Positions 48,659 through 60,474 of a stretch of 64,000 bases of DNA are shown piece by piece. The notes below the pieces were generated by a model. That model did not search any database, had not been told where the DNA came from, and saw nothing but the letters and a program-made list of their open reading frames with translations. How positions within the stretch are numbered: position 1 is the first letter of the stretch; every line of letters begins with the position of its first letter. Both the position numbers and the translations under genes were made by a program. Source of the DNA: Tubulanus polymorphus (lineage: Eukaryota; Nemertea; Palaeonemertea; Tubulaniformes; Tubulanidae); contig NC_134029.1 of NCBI RefSeq assembly GCF_964204645.1, forward strand, positions 12,082,850 to 12,146,849. The letters run 5' to 3'.

Positions 48659-49389
48659 CCATGGGCAATTTATTATCCACTTTTGATGAAATTTGGGCAT
48701 AACACTGAAGGTAGATAGCTTAACAAGTGTATGAAATTTCAGACTGATTCCTTGATCGGGAAAAAAGTTTTTTGTAGTGACATTTAGGTACTATGAATTA
48801 GCCTATATTTTTGTTAATGTGTAGTGATGACCTAGGGTATCATGTGACTGTTACTGTGCCAGGTACGCTGATTCACTGGATAACTCCTCCCTTTATGTCA
48901 CTCAAAGATTCAAATTTTCAAGAAAATATCAACGAAATTGCTTAATTACTCAAAGAGGAGGGCCTAAAACATAATTTTGACTGCAGAAATGAATATGTTA
49001 TACATTAATATATATGTCTGACAAAAAGGAGGGTCCAAATCGGATAACTGACAGAGAAAGTAGAAGAATTCCAGTTGCAACTGTTGGAGCTCCTCACTGC
49101 TCCACGGTTTCAAAGATACTGCCATGTCTGACATTGATTGGGCTTTTATACTGCCAGTGGGCCTTTAACGAGCAAAACTATGAATGAATTTGGCTGTATT
49201 TTCAAAAATCATTAAGCTTATGCTATGGGATGAGTCTAAGTTGTCACCAAATAACAATATTTTAGTTTGGTCAGAAATAGTTTTACTGGTTATAAGTCTT
49301 TCAAACTGGGTGATATTGAATCAATGTCCATGATTATGGCGGCATTTCAGAAGGAAGTGTTAAGTATCGTATCTTTTTCGACAGTGATT
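48659..49389. other. No gene seen
   Basis: AT-rich sequence between two mobile elements, with no recognised coding or repeat signature. Confidence 0.4.
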
Positions 49390-50040
49390 ACATAGAGGAT
49401 TCCTTATATTTTGAAAGTTGTGGTCGAATAAATGAGATTTTAAAAATAGAGCAACTCATACCTATTGAGGCAAATCTCCTCCTTACAGTTTAAATTATCA
49501 AGCAATATGGTGGATGTTGGGTTAAGGTGGGACTTTCTATAATAGATTGCTGACTTGAACTGAGAAAAAGTTTGATTTCTTAAAATGTAGGAAGTATTGT
49601 TCATTAGAGGAAGTATTGTTAGAATTAACATTAGAGTTATAAGGGGAGAGTTTCTTAATTTTCGAGATAAACGTGCAGGTATGTGGAAAGGGTTAATATT
49701 ACATAATGCCCTGGTGGCAACATTGTAATATTGAGTGAATAGAAAGTTAACGTATGAGGGAGAGCTGCCTCTAAAAATTTATACATAAAGATATGTTGTC
49801 GCTCTAACCGACGGGAAGACAAGGGTTGCCAGTTCAGAATATTCAAAACTTTTTCAGTGTTACTGCCCTAAATACAACCGGGCACTGACAGGGCAGCCTG
49901 GTAAAGCAGACGTTTGCTCAAATAAAGTTTTTCAGCACTATTGTAAATAATATCACAATGTAAGTAATGAGGGTATACAAATGAATTGTAGATAGTATCT
50001 AAATGTGACGATTTCAATTTGCTTTCAACGGATTAAGGAG
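49390..50040 (-). pseudogene. LINE 3' coding part (continuation)
   Basis: The minus-strand translation shows C-terminal LINE sequence: SHLDTIYNSFVYPHYLHCD near 49990, LNWQPLSSRRLERQHIFMYK near 49830, and LILTILPLMNNTSYI with QFKSAIYYRK at 49630-49530. It continues the reverse transcriptase relic at 51119-52790, from which it is separated by a GGTTTACCTT element. Confidence 0.7.
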
Positions 50041-50041
50041 T

Positions 50042-51118
50042 TTTTGGTTTACCTTTGTCAGCAGTATGAGGTTGGCATTAAGCCAATTCATGTAAAATCG
50101 CGGTACGTTTTTTTATGTGAGCATTTTTTTCATTGGTTCTCGGGTTAAACGATGTATAATTGATGCGATTGAAGACATGACGAGCCTCCGTCGATGACAT
50201 GGTCAACTTTGTTTAAATTCGACGAAAAATTGTTTTTGTGGGAAAATTCTGAGCTCTTCTGTATAAAATTGCAATGACCTCAATTGGGGGGGGGGGGGGC
50301 GTCGTCTCTACGAGCAAATGTGATTGGCTTTTTTGGGATATATGGGGAATTCTGGCGCTACTAAAATAATTATGGGAAAGCCATTAATGGCGAACGTTTC
50401 ATTGGACTAGGTGCCGTATATGTGCGAATTTTAAATGCTCATTGCTGGTGAGAATGTAATTATTTCACATATCACCATAGGTATTGTTTCATTTTAATAC
50501 CCGGTGATTGTGTTGATTGAGATTGAAGTGAAGCGAACGTTCACTACACAAGGCCTCCACGTGAGCGGGAGCGCTAAACATTAGACTGTTGCACACACAA
50601 ACACACGCTAATACAGACTACTATATGGTGATGCTGTAACGCTGCTTGGCGATTGCACGTTTGGTATGATAATAGGCTGAATAATCGTCATAGCAGATGA
50701 GCGCTGTGTTTTCTGTTTAATAGAATTTGTAATAAATTGTAATTGCTTGTGAACTGAAAATACTGAGCAGCTGACTATAGTTATACGTCGAGGTCTGAAT
50801 ATTGTAGATGTAAATTCCAGGGTCTAATACTACGCCCCGGTTTTAGCTTCCGCGGCCATACATTGGAAGAGGTTTCATTTCCAAGACTCAATATTCAGCC
50901 ACCCTCTGATATGCCGCGCCTACCTGTACCCTACGAAATTTTGGACGTAGACCACAAACAAATGTTTATCTTTGGTCTTATTTGATTACAAAATAATTCT
51001 TTAAGAAAGATAAAATACAATATAAACTTCTAGAACTTAGATTTTTCAACCAATGCCCTTACTCCAAACAACCTCTAGCTTTCAAGGTAAACCACACTAT
51101 TGAATTTTTTCGGCACTA
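50042..51118 (+). mobile_element. GGTTTACCTT-ended DNA element, copy 3 (uninterrupted)
   Basis: The most complete copy, about 1.08 kb, from TTTTTGGTTTACCTTTGTCA to TTTCAAGGTAAACCACACTA. It includes a 12-G tract at about 50287 and the family landmarks. No transposase. It splits a LINE relic. Confidence 0.8.
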
Positions 51119-52790
51119 TGATCCACATGGCATTGGAAATTGAGATAAACATTCAAAATGACACCTTAGTGTGTATGGCTGTTACTAATGGGTATTTGAC
51201 TTCCATTGAGAAATAGAGGCTTGTAAGTACGTTCACCTTGTTTAAAGATAGTCATGGCGCACTCTTGCTAGGTTTGAATGAAAGGCCCCAACGGCATGCC
51301 CATTCACTGATTTTATTAAGATCATCCTGGACGACTGCATAACCAGGTACAGGGTTATTGGGGGGTATTGTATTATAGATTGTAGTATCATCAGCATAAA
51401 GGAAAGCAATACAATTCAGATCATCTGTTAGATCATTGATGTAAAGAAGAAATAGTAGAGGTCCCAGTATCGAACCTTGGGGTACAGAAGTATTAATATA
51501 TCCATCTTCAGAGTCATCCGAAAGGTTCCCTTCACATGTACTCTGTTCTTACGCTTTGTGAGGTAATCAGAAATTGTATTTAAGGCCCTACCTCTTATCC
51601 CATATGCTTGAATTTTATGTAATAATAACTTATGGGGGACTGTGTCAAATGCAGCGGTAATATCAAGATAGACTGAACGAACATCCATGTTTAGTTCAAA
51701 ACTTTGAAATATATGAAACGTAATGGCTAGGAGCTGGTCACTAATGCTGTGACCAGGTAGAAATCCCGACTGTTTGTCATAAATCAGGTCATGATCGAGT
51801 AGGTATTGGGAAAGTTGCTAAGTTGATCGCAGATAACACGTTCATACATTTTTGATAGAGTATTTAGCAAAGCTTTAGGGCAATAATTATTCGGATCTGA
51901 TTTATCACCCTTTTTAAAGATATATGAGACAACTCCTGATTTCCAGATTCCCGGAAAAGATTCCTTTGCTAATACTGCATTAAATATGTTACATATCTAT
52001 GGAGAACCATGTCTGACTGATATTTTGAGCATTTTATTAGTTATACCGTCAGGACCGCAGGCTTTATCTCCCGGTAAGCCATTAATAAGTTTAGTAATAA
52101 AATCAGGAGTTGCTTTATCCAATACAACAATTGTTCTGACATCGATTTGGAAAATCTGGTAAATTCAACCACTCCGTATCACTATGATATTTTTTTGTTA
52201 TGATTTTCAAAAATAAGTTAGCTTTATCTACGCTGGACACACATTCAAAATTAGTTACCTGGTCAAGCAGGTTGGGAAATTTTTTCCAATAAGTTTTTTA
52301 ACAATTGACCAGTAATCCTTTAAAGATTTTGATGAGGTTTTAAGATTGTCTAGGATATTATTTTCGAAAAAAGTTCTGCTTTCGTTGATGAGGACATTTA
52401 CGGTATTTGATTGCTTGCGGAAAAGTTCATACACGTACGGGTTTCTTGATATGTTAAAACTAACGGTAGTAATAGTTTCTTTTGTTGATTTCCTTTTTAA
52501 TATTTTCCCTGAACCAAGGTTGGGAAGTATTTTCAGTTTAAACAAAACGACGAGGAATGGATTGTTCATATATGTTGAATGATTTGGAAGTAAATTGGTT
52601 AACCAAATTATCTAGATTATCAATATTAAAAATCTCATCCCAGTTAACATTTTTCAAAGGAATCGTGCATCCGATTCAAATAAACGAAATCATAATTCCA
52701 GATACGTTTAGGGTAGGAACTTTTTACATTGCACTTATTGTTCATAAGAAGTAATAAGGAACAGTGATCAGAGCTTCCAGTTGGTTCTAG
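51119..52790 (-). pseudogene. LINE reverse transcriptase relic
   Basis: Minus strand. The linker upstream of the reverse transcriptase lies at 52569-52255 (KDYWSIVKKLIGK). Motif A is at about 51680 (VYLDITAAFDTVPHKLL). After a frameshift near 51530 come motif B ([20 protein letters not shown]) and motif C ([11 protein letters not shown]) around 51480-51370. The catalytic YADD box is intact, but several stops and frameshifts make the copy inactive. The architecture is that of jockey/CR1-group LINEs; the clade is not determined. Confidence 0.82.
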
Positions 52791-52802
52791 TACCTTAATT
52801 AC

Positions 52803-53160
52803 ATTTTTGGTTTACCTTTGTCTGCAGTAAGAGGTTTGCATTGAGCCAATTCATGAAAAATCGCGGTACGTTTTTTTATGTGAGCATTCTTTTCATTGTT
52901 TTCTCGGATTTAACGACGTATAATCGATGCGATTGAAGACATGACAAACCTCCGTGGATGACATGGTGAACTTTGTTTAAATTCGACGAAAAACTGTTTT
53001 TGGCGGGAAAATTCTCAGCTCTTGCGTATAAAATTGCAATGACCTCGATTGGGGGGCGTTGTCTCTACAAGCGAATGTGATTGGCTATTTTTGGGATATA
53101 CGGGGAATTCCGGCGCTACTAAAATGATTATGGGAAAGCCATTAATGGTGAACGTTTCAG
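52803..53160 (+). mobile_element. GGTTTACCTT-ended element, copy 4 (5' half)
   Basis: Starts TTTTTGGTTTACCTTTGTCT and follows the family until AAGCCATTAATGGTGAACGT, where it joins the repeat shared with 43285-43570. Truncated. Confidence 0.75.
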
Positions 53161-53691
53161 TTAACAGGCAGGTGGTTTTACAGTCACCTCTACTGCTAGT
53201 GTGCACTATCGAAACCAGATGTTTCAAAATGGTCACTTTTCAATAGTAGACTCTTCGGAACAGCCACTATAGAAAACCAACCGAATTGAAAGGAATACTA
53301 TTTCAGAGTGACTGTTTTGAAATGTATACTACTGGAAAAGTAGCCGATATCGTTAATTGCTTATTGTTGTCAAGTGGCTACTAAGTAAAAGTAGACGTTT
53401 GGGCTCAAAAGTGCGATAGACATGTTCTTGGATTCAGCCTTTCATATATTCTGAAAGCTAACCTAAACAGCTATCCAAAAATTTTGATTATGCCAATCTT
53501 ATGCTAAGTAGGTCAAGGTCATAACGTCATCAAGATGGCCGAATGGATTGTGATTTCAATTGATTCACCCACACAACCATATTATGAAGGACAATACCAA
53601 TTAAATTATAATGTTTAGATGTATTTTCAAATATAATTCCATATATAATGTAATATGGAAACAGCAATTTCGTTTCTCTGAACAATAATTG

Positions 53692-54008
53692 TCAGTGGCC
53701 AGTAATGTACTGCGGACTTTCTTTTTTTCTCCACAAAATATAACTATTGAATACCGCAATGTCCACTAAATGCAGTGCGAGTTTTATATACCATTTCTTG
53801 GATTTCCTATGAATACCGTATGCCGCCAACATTTGATCTTTCTTATCAACGCCACCCATCTGCCTATTATAATCAATAATGATACGGGGTTTCATAATAG
53901 GCAGCTTAGTTTGACGATTTAGTTTTCCACTGTCAACCATGCTTTTGTGATAATTAGAAAGCATCGTTACGTATTTCTTGTCGCACCAGCACAATGTGAG
54001 AAGTTTAT
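53692..54008 (-). pseudogene. piggyBac-derived fragment, C-terminal exon
   Basis: Encodes the C-terminal part of a PGBD-type DDE_Tnp_1_7 protein: LLTLCWCDKKYVTMLS, then YNRQMGGVDKKDQMLAAYGI with the third catalytic Asp, then KKWYIKLALHLVDIAVFNSY. On the minus strand it is preceded by TTATTTTCCAG at 54020-54009, an acceptor-like sequence, so it may be an exon. The segments holding the first two catalytic Asp residues are not found nearby. It belongs to a different piggyBac lineage from the copy at 9682-11374. Confidence 0.72.
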
Positions 54009-54959
54009 CTGGAAAATAAATTAGGCCTAGACATCAACTAAGGGTCCTGAATTTGAGTGTCGGTGAGAAGGAAGAAGCATGCACCTGAAATGTTTTTCTT
54101 TTTTTGTAACTTGCACTACTTACTAGTAGCGACCGGCACAGGGGGCCGCCATCTTGGATTTTTATTCTGCTACGCTGGGTAAACCGAAAAACGACTAATG
54201 TTTATACCGTCATAACTCACTTCATGAGAATAAACTATGTACAAAAACCTACTTTATGAATAAAACGATTCTTATTCAACACACAAATAGCTTACTTGTC
54301 TGTAGTTATTCCTTTCTTACGACGGATTTGATGTTTGAATCGAGCGAAATTGTCGCTTCAAAAAGTAAACAATGTGGGCCATTTTGAATTTGCTCTTCTT
54401 TCTAACGGCGAAACCCCCGTGATTTAAACTGCATGGTCACACCATATAAGGCATTAAACCCCTGGATCTGATTATCATAAGAAGATGGAGGTGAATGGAA
54501 GTGCACCAACCGTCTTTCCCGACGAGTAATTGTCAGAATTTAGGTCATCATTAGCATATAATAACAAGGTAAGTCAAAATTTTTATAGACCGTCATTTTG
54601 GGAATCAAAATAAACATTGAAATGATCACGGTAACAAATATCTACAAGTTTAAAAAGGTGCATTATAAAGTCTTCTGCCCGGCAAAGCAAAAATTTTGAA
54701 TCGGAACGTTAGCGCGAAGCAGCGCAAGCCGATTTTCGTGGTCACGTGACTATGAAAAATGTCAACAAACGCACGTGCTTTGACAAATTTGACAGCAATT
54801 TGTTTACTTCTTTGATAAGTGATTAAATAGATATAATGAAGTTGTTTATATAGTAATTGAGGAAAATTAGACATTATATTCGACAATTCTTCTTCCTGCA
54901 TATACCAAGAAATCTTTTGTTTACTTTTTTACTATATAAAGTCATATCTTATTTTCTAG

Positions 54960-57905
54960 ATGTCGAATGAATCGGTCTTACAATATTTGCGGGAAAATGG
55001 GAAAAAAATGTGTGTTGACTGGTTACACAATCAGAACTCATCTGTCAACAAGAAATCTCTCTATGTAACTGTAGAGAGGGTATTCAAACACCATAAAGAA
55101 TTAATGAAGAGCAAAAATCGACCAGAAAAAGAGGTAATTGACCAAATATTTGACTGATACGAATAAATTTAAACTGAAAAATGCCTGATAAAAGTAGGCG
55201 ATAGGATTCAAATAGTCAAACATTTATTACATTTTAAAAAAATTTTACTTTAATTTAAATTTTTTACTCATGTACATATTCTTATTGGGTTAATTAGTTC
55301 ATAAGCAGTATTCTGTTTTGATTTTTAGGAGGAATTGAATGTGTGGTTGAAGGAAGATTTCAAATATCCGTCTACTCGGGGTGTTACCATCGAGTCATCC
55401 GATCATACATACATGAAATTGCCGTCTGAAACAGAAAAGAATCAGTTAGACCTGGAATCAAAAGTACTTCAACAAAAACAACAGTTAAAAAGATCAGCAT
55501 CGAGGGAAAATTATTATCGCGATAAATGCTCAAAATTAGAAAACGAATCAAACTCCAGCAATATTGACAATATTGAAATTGATGATGCCCTCTCAGAAAT
55601 TATACAACTGAAAGAAAGAAACCTTGAACTGCAAGAGAAAATCAAAATGCTAGAAGAAAAATTAGCTGAAAACACAGTGATTACAACAGAATCAGACAAC
55701 CAAAGCAGGTACCAGCCAAAATTCAGAAAATTGATTTACAGTTTACTCCTACATCACGTACCTAGTGAACATATCTCTCCTGTCATACAAGTCTGCTTTG
55801 AATATCTAGAGAAAACTCCTTCAAAGCTCCCAACTGAAAAGACAATTAGACGAATGAATATAGAGAGATTAGGATTGTCTCAAATGCAAATAGGAGATGA
55901 GCTAGCCAATTCATCCAACATGACATTATATAGCGATGAAACCTCTAAATTCGGAGAAAAATACATCGGTTTTCACGCTAGTACTACCGAGAAAAGGTAT
56001 TATGTTTTGGGCATCAGAGATTTGGCTACGAAATCTGCAGACGATACACTTCATGCATTTCAAGGGTTGATCGAAGATATCGACAGTCGACACCTGCAAA
56101 CTGACAATGACGCAGGAAAACGAGTACTCACAAACATCAAGAATACTATGTCAGATAGAGCTGCGACTGAAATGAAATGGCACGAGCTACTTGACAACTA
56201 TCGAAAAAACATATTGCCAGAAATAACAGCTAACTGGGATCTGCTGTCGGATGAAGATCGTAAACCAATTGAATCAATGGCTAATTTCTTTTGCGGTCTT
56301 CACAGTTTCGTCCAAATTGCCGAATCAACACAAGCAGCAATAATGGAAATAGAAAAAGATCAAAACAAAACCATGATAGGTCCTCAGATCGTACAGTCCG
56401 GTGAACCAGGTTCTATTCGCCTCATTAGAACAGCAGCAAAAGCTTTTGCCCGCGGAGCAGATGAGAAGAATGGTCACTTTGAACACTTCAAAATTTTTGC
56501 AAAGGAAAGAGGTATATCGAAAGTTAAAATAGTGCCATTCCGTGGAAACCGGTTCAACATCATTTTCTTTAATGGATCATATGTATACTATCTAAGCAAC
56601 CTGATGATTGAGTATATTGAAGGATTGGAAAATCCAAACCGCCTGCTTAAATCAGTCCTGGCTGATTTAGTTGATTCTAATAGTGTCGCTGGATGCAAAG
56701 CACTGGGACTCATCAACAAATTCATAACCGGCCCATTCTGGCGAATATTGGAGGATAAGAATATCCACATATCAGACATGGCTACATACATACCAACATT
56801 ATTAGCATTCATTGAATCTGCATCACTCAACATTAACGGATTCATCGATGGCACCGTACCAGAACCATTTCCAGCTACTTATCCTGTAAAGAAAGATGAA
56901 ATTTTCGATAAACTGATTGCAGAATCGAAATATGATAATGACTGTGAAACTCAACTGTCAGTGATTCTACCAGCAATAACGAAACTACTTACCAAGCATT
57001 ATAAGGAATTTTTGAATGGTGGTACATTTTCAATGGAGAATGCACAGGATTATTCAGGAACGACCCAGAGTGTTGTCGCACATAATAAGTTTGCCGAGCG
57101 AGTATTTGCCTACACTGACGTCCTACTCCGATTCAAGCCAAACATAAGCCACATTTCTTCAGAAGCTTATGTCATGTTCTGTCTGAATAAAACATACGAC
57201 TGGCTCTCCAATAAAGATGACCAGGCTCAGGAAATCATCATAAGAAAGGCTATGAAAGACAGTAAATGCATCTACATCAAATACAAACAAAGACAGCAAG
57301 AAATTCAAAGAAAACGTATCCAATTACAGGCAGAGAAAAGAAAATCAGCAGCTGAGAAGAAAGCAAAACAATTGAAAGAACGGGAGCTTATGGTACAGGA
57401 CATCATGTACTATGGCCTCTGGCAAAATGAAAGCCAAATTACAGCTGGGCTCGAAAACATCAAGAGCAAGTCTGACAGGGAAATGGCTATCAAGGCTCAG
57501 TTACGTTTCAGAGAGCATATTCTGCAGCAACCTGTTGAAGATATTTCAGTTTACAGGTTTTCAGTTAAGACTCCTGATAATAAGAGAAGTCAGCTCACAA
57601 ATGAAGAGCTGCTGTCTAACGTCAGAATTTTGGTCAATGCTGCCCATCAATTACCTACCACTGATGAAGAAAAACAACATTCATCCTACCTGATAGGCAA
57701 ACGTTTCAAGCATGTATTGAATGTAAAAGATGAAGATGATCCAAGTGACCAAGGTGTTTTAACAGAATTCTTCGCAAAAATCATCTCTTCTGTTCCTGGT
57801 TATCCAGAGTGGTTCAATCTCAAATATGACAATGATGAAAACCTTTACGTGGAACAAATCGCAGCTGAAATTAGAAATGGAAATATAAGTATCCTACATT
57901 CATAA
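54960..57905 (+). CDS. Unclassified DDE-like transposase, 916 residues
   Basis: Two exons, 54960-55133 and 55329-57905, joined in phase 0 (GAG|GTAATTG and TTTTTAG|GAGGAA). The ATG directly follows a TTTTCTAG acceptor-like site, so a 5' UTR intron is possible. Residues about 93-175 are a predicted coiled coil. A DDE-type core is suggested by Asp261 (TLYSDETSKFG), Asp334 (NTMSDRAATEMKW), a C-x2-H motif at 380-383 (FFCGLHSFVQIAE), RGNRFNIIFFNG (463-474) and Glu648 (AHNKFAERVFAYTD), followed by LRFKPNISHISSEAYVMF. A second, Lys/Glu/Gln-rich coiled coil spans about 690-750. The C-x2-H signature between second Asp and Glu occurs in hAT, MULE, P and related transposases. The frame is intact over 2.6 kb. 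No named family is recognised; transposase is an inference from the motifs and terminal repeats. Confidence 0.75.
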
Positions 57906-57942
57906 TTGATGATTCAGAGCTCAGTTGGTACTACATCTGGTG

Positions 57943-58255
57943 AATAGTAGAAAGGTGGATGGGAAAAGGGCAATGGTATGAAATCATTCATATCATTATG
58001 ACAGGTTAATCCATCCCGCCCAGTCTACTATCAGTAGTACCTATCTGTTTGGATAAATCAGCTGGATATTTGCATTTCTCTAGTACGATCAGTCAGTTGG
58101 ATTGAATAGTAGAAAGGTGGATGGGAAAAGGGCAATGGTATGAGATCATTCATATCATTATGACAGGTTAATCCATCCCGCCCAGTCTACTATCACATAC
58201 CTGTTTGGATAAATCAGCAAATTAATACGTGTATTCTGGATATTTGCATTTTTCT
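57943..58255 (+). repeat. Two direct repeats, each with a hairpin
   Basis: Copies at about 57943-58085 and 58105-58255 share AGTAGAAAGGTGGATGGGAA and TTAATCCATCCCGCCCAGTC, which pair imperfectly with each other (TAGTAGA/TCTACTA). They also share GTTTGGATAAATCAGC. They lie 3' of the 916-residue gene. Confidence 0.8.
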
Positions 58256-58257
58256 AA

Positions 58258-58545
58258 GTGGATATTCGAACTTGTGTGCGTTCCGTTTTTACAAGTGGAT
58301 ATTCGAACTTGTGTGCGTTCCGTTTTTACAAGTGGATATTCGAACTTGTGTGCGTTCCGTTTTTACAAGTGGATATTCGAACTTGTGTGCGTTCCGTTTT
58401 TACAAGTGGATATTCGAACTTGTGTGCGTTCCGTTTTTACAAGTGGATATTCGAACTTGTGTGCGTTCCGTTTTTACAAGTGGATATTCGAACTTGTGTG
58501 CGTTCCATTTCTACAAGTGGATATTCGAACTTACGTATCAATACC
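58258..58545 (+). repeat. 37-bp tandem array, about 7.8 units
   Basis: The unit is GTGGATATTCGAACTTGTGT plus GCGTTCCGTTTTTACAA. Units are almost identical except the last. Since 37 is not a multiple of 3, long ORFs appear in all three frames and are artefacts. Confidence 0.92.
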
Positions 58546-58551
58546 AATTTA

Positions 58552-58678
58552 CAAGGGCTTCTCGCAATGCTATGCTAGGCTGTATGGGATACCACAGGAA
58601 TTTCCTGTGGTAGGCCTATCCCATACAGCCATCTCACGCAACAGCTCAGCGTTCGTTCATAGCATTGCAAGAAGCCCA
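58552..58678. repeat. Long interrupted palindrome
   Basis: The outer arms are GGGCTTCTCGCAATGCTATG and CATAGCATTGCAAGAAGCCC. Nested inside is GGCTGTATGGGATACCACAG with its inverse CTGTGGTAGGCCTATCCCAT and then ACAGCC, around a GAATTTC centre. Immediately follows the 37-bp array. Confidence 0.88.
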
Positions 58679-59382
58679 ATATTCAATCAAATGGACAATG
58701 CAAGACTATAATCTCGTGTGGATATAATTAGGCCTACCGGTAGTTGGACAGTATCTACTAGGCCTTCCCTATATTATACTACATCTAGACCTTAGGCCTA
58801 CAGCTTCAAACTACACAAAGGTAAGATAAAATACCTTTAATTTCGTTCCTTTCTCCGTACTTACCCAAAAACTAACATGCGAAACACCAAAATGGCGCGC
58901 AGCTATACATGAGTATAGGAGAATCTATCTTTCAGTTTCAGTGTCTCTGACACCTCAACATAACCTGTGTCCTAGTATCAAAAATAGGTAAATGTTAGCA
59001 AATATTGCGAAAGCATGTACTTTGGTGTACAAGATGGTGATATTTCCATATGTATACAACAATCAGTTGCATGGCAACAAGCTACCAAGTACATTATATA
59101 CCATGTACAGGTCCTGAGCAGAAAATATACGCTACCATCGAATCTTTAAACTAATAGGCCTACCACAAGAAACTGGTACTACCGATTTTAAAACGGATTT
59201 TAATAGAACTTTAAATAAGCTTTCATATGAGGGGCAACTTGCCAGGGGTTTGAGCACTTTGAAAAAACCTATGCCGGTCGCTATTACTAGAGTGAAAGCT
59301 TTATAGACTGAACTTGAATAATTATTTATATTATTTATAGGTAATACTCGTTTTTTATAATTATTTATGTTCAATTACCTAC

Positions 59383-59607
59383 CGCTCTGTTCTAAATCAA
59401 CATAATCTCCCCAGTCACTGTCCTCTGGGTCACTGAAATCCATCTGGACCCTATCTATTTTTCCTCCATTTCCGAGTCAGAACCATCATCGTCTGATGGA
59501 AAATTATTATTTTCATCGCCACTTGAATAATCAAATGAATCATTCAGTCCTAAGGCATCCAGAACACCACCAACATCGACAGTTCTTTTGTTTTGACGTT
59601 GCGCCAT
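59383..59607 (-). pseudogene. Acidic N-terminal exon, possibly piggyBac-derived
   Basis: The minus-strand ATG at 59607 opens a 50-codon acidic frame (MAQRQNKRTVDVGGVLDALG, then SSGDENNN and SDDDGSDSEMEEK) ending in a stop. A shifted frame continues with MDFSDPEDSDWGDYVDLEQS to a GTAGGT donor at 59382. PiggyBac proteins often have such acidic N-termini. The C-terminal PGBD fragment at 53692-54008 lies downstream on the same strand, on the far side of the 5157-bp element. The pairing of the two is inference. Confidence 0.4.
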
Positions 59608-59697
59608 AATTTATGCTTATCCGCTGATTGTCAATCCGCAAAACAATGACAAACTTGCAGCGAAACTGCGTTTTTTTTCATATATATATGAGCCATC

Positions 59698-59755
59698 CAC
59701 GTTCCCGTCTCGACCCGTTACTGTCTCGACCCGTTCCCGTCTCGACCCTACCGTA
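59698..59755 (+). repeat. Short CGTCTCGACCC repeats
   Basis: Three close copies of the CCCGTCTCGACCC core of the 59-bp satellite, apart from the main arrays. Confidence 0.75.
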
Positions 59756-60474
59756 CAATAGCGCCACCACAGTCGATTATTTGAACTAAAACACTACGGC
59801 GCGTATCGGATTCGTTTTTCGCATGTGAACCTACCAACAATTTTAAAAAATCAAATTAGATTTTTGAAAACTTTTCATTGAAAAGATCGAATGATGGAAA
59901 CGGTATAAGCTTAAGTGCAGATCCGCACCTCCCCGCGTAAACGGTTCAATCAATTACATTTAATATCAACACGTATTTCAGATTCAAAATTCAGCAATTC
60001 AGTGGTTTGCCATTGGTTAATTTTTAGATATCTTCACTAGAAAGATTTTAGCCTGGATTCTGTCATTCAGCAGATTGCGTCAATCACGAGAGGTGTGGAT
60101 CTGCACTTACCAAGAAAACGCCTCCAATGTCAACAGAAGTGAAAATTCAAGATGCGAAGTAAGCAATTTCCCGTCGAGATTTCCTCCCAGAAATAATATA
60201 TATTTACTGGTAAAGCTAAACTAGTTTCAAATATAATCTTGAATGAATTACACGAGTGTAATTATTTTGGTTTCTAAAAAATAAAATCAACTTTCTTTAA
60301 ATCTCTCAAACCGTTTTTTTCAAAAAACGACCCGGCCCGGGGCATTTTGTTTGGGGCATGTTTATTGCCATTAATCAATTCGAATTCATCAAATTTATGA
60401 AGAAAATTAATGTCTGAATTTTGCAAAAAAAATAAAGATGATTGTTAAATTCATGACGCGTTATCTTTCTCTAC

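Larger units (their letters stand above)
54127..59283 (+). mobile_element. 5157-bp DNA transposon with 16-bp inverted termini
   Basis: The left end TAGCGACCGGCACAGG (54127-54142) is matched by CCTATGCCGGTCGCTA (59268-59283), its inverse with one mismatch. Identical 7-bp TTACTAG copies flank it at 54120-54126 and 59284-59290, as expected of a target-site duplication. The element contains one long two-exon gene on the + strand, two 160-bp direct repeats with hairpins, a 37-bp tandem array and a long palindrome. I do not recognise the terminal sequence as belonging to a named superfamily. Confidence 0.75.

Noticed and set aside
58229-58711. 160-codon ORF of repeated peptides
   Set aside because: Translation of the 37-bp tandem array; similar ORFs exist in all three frames.
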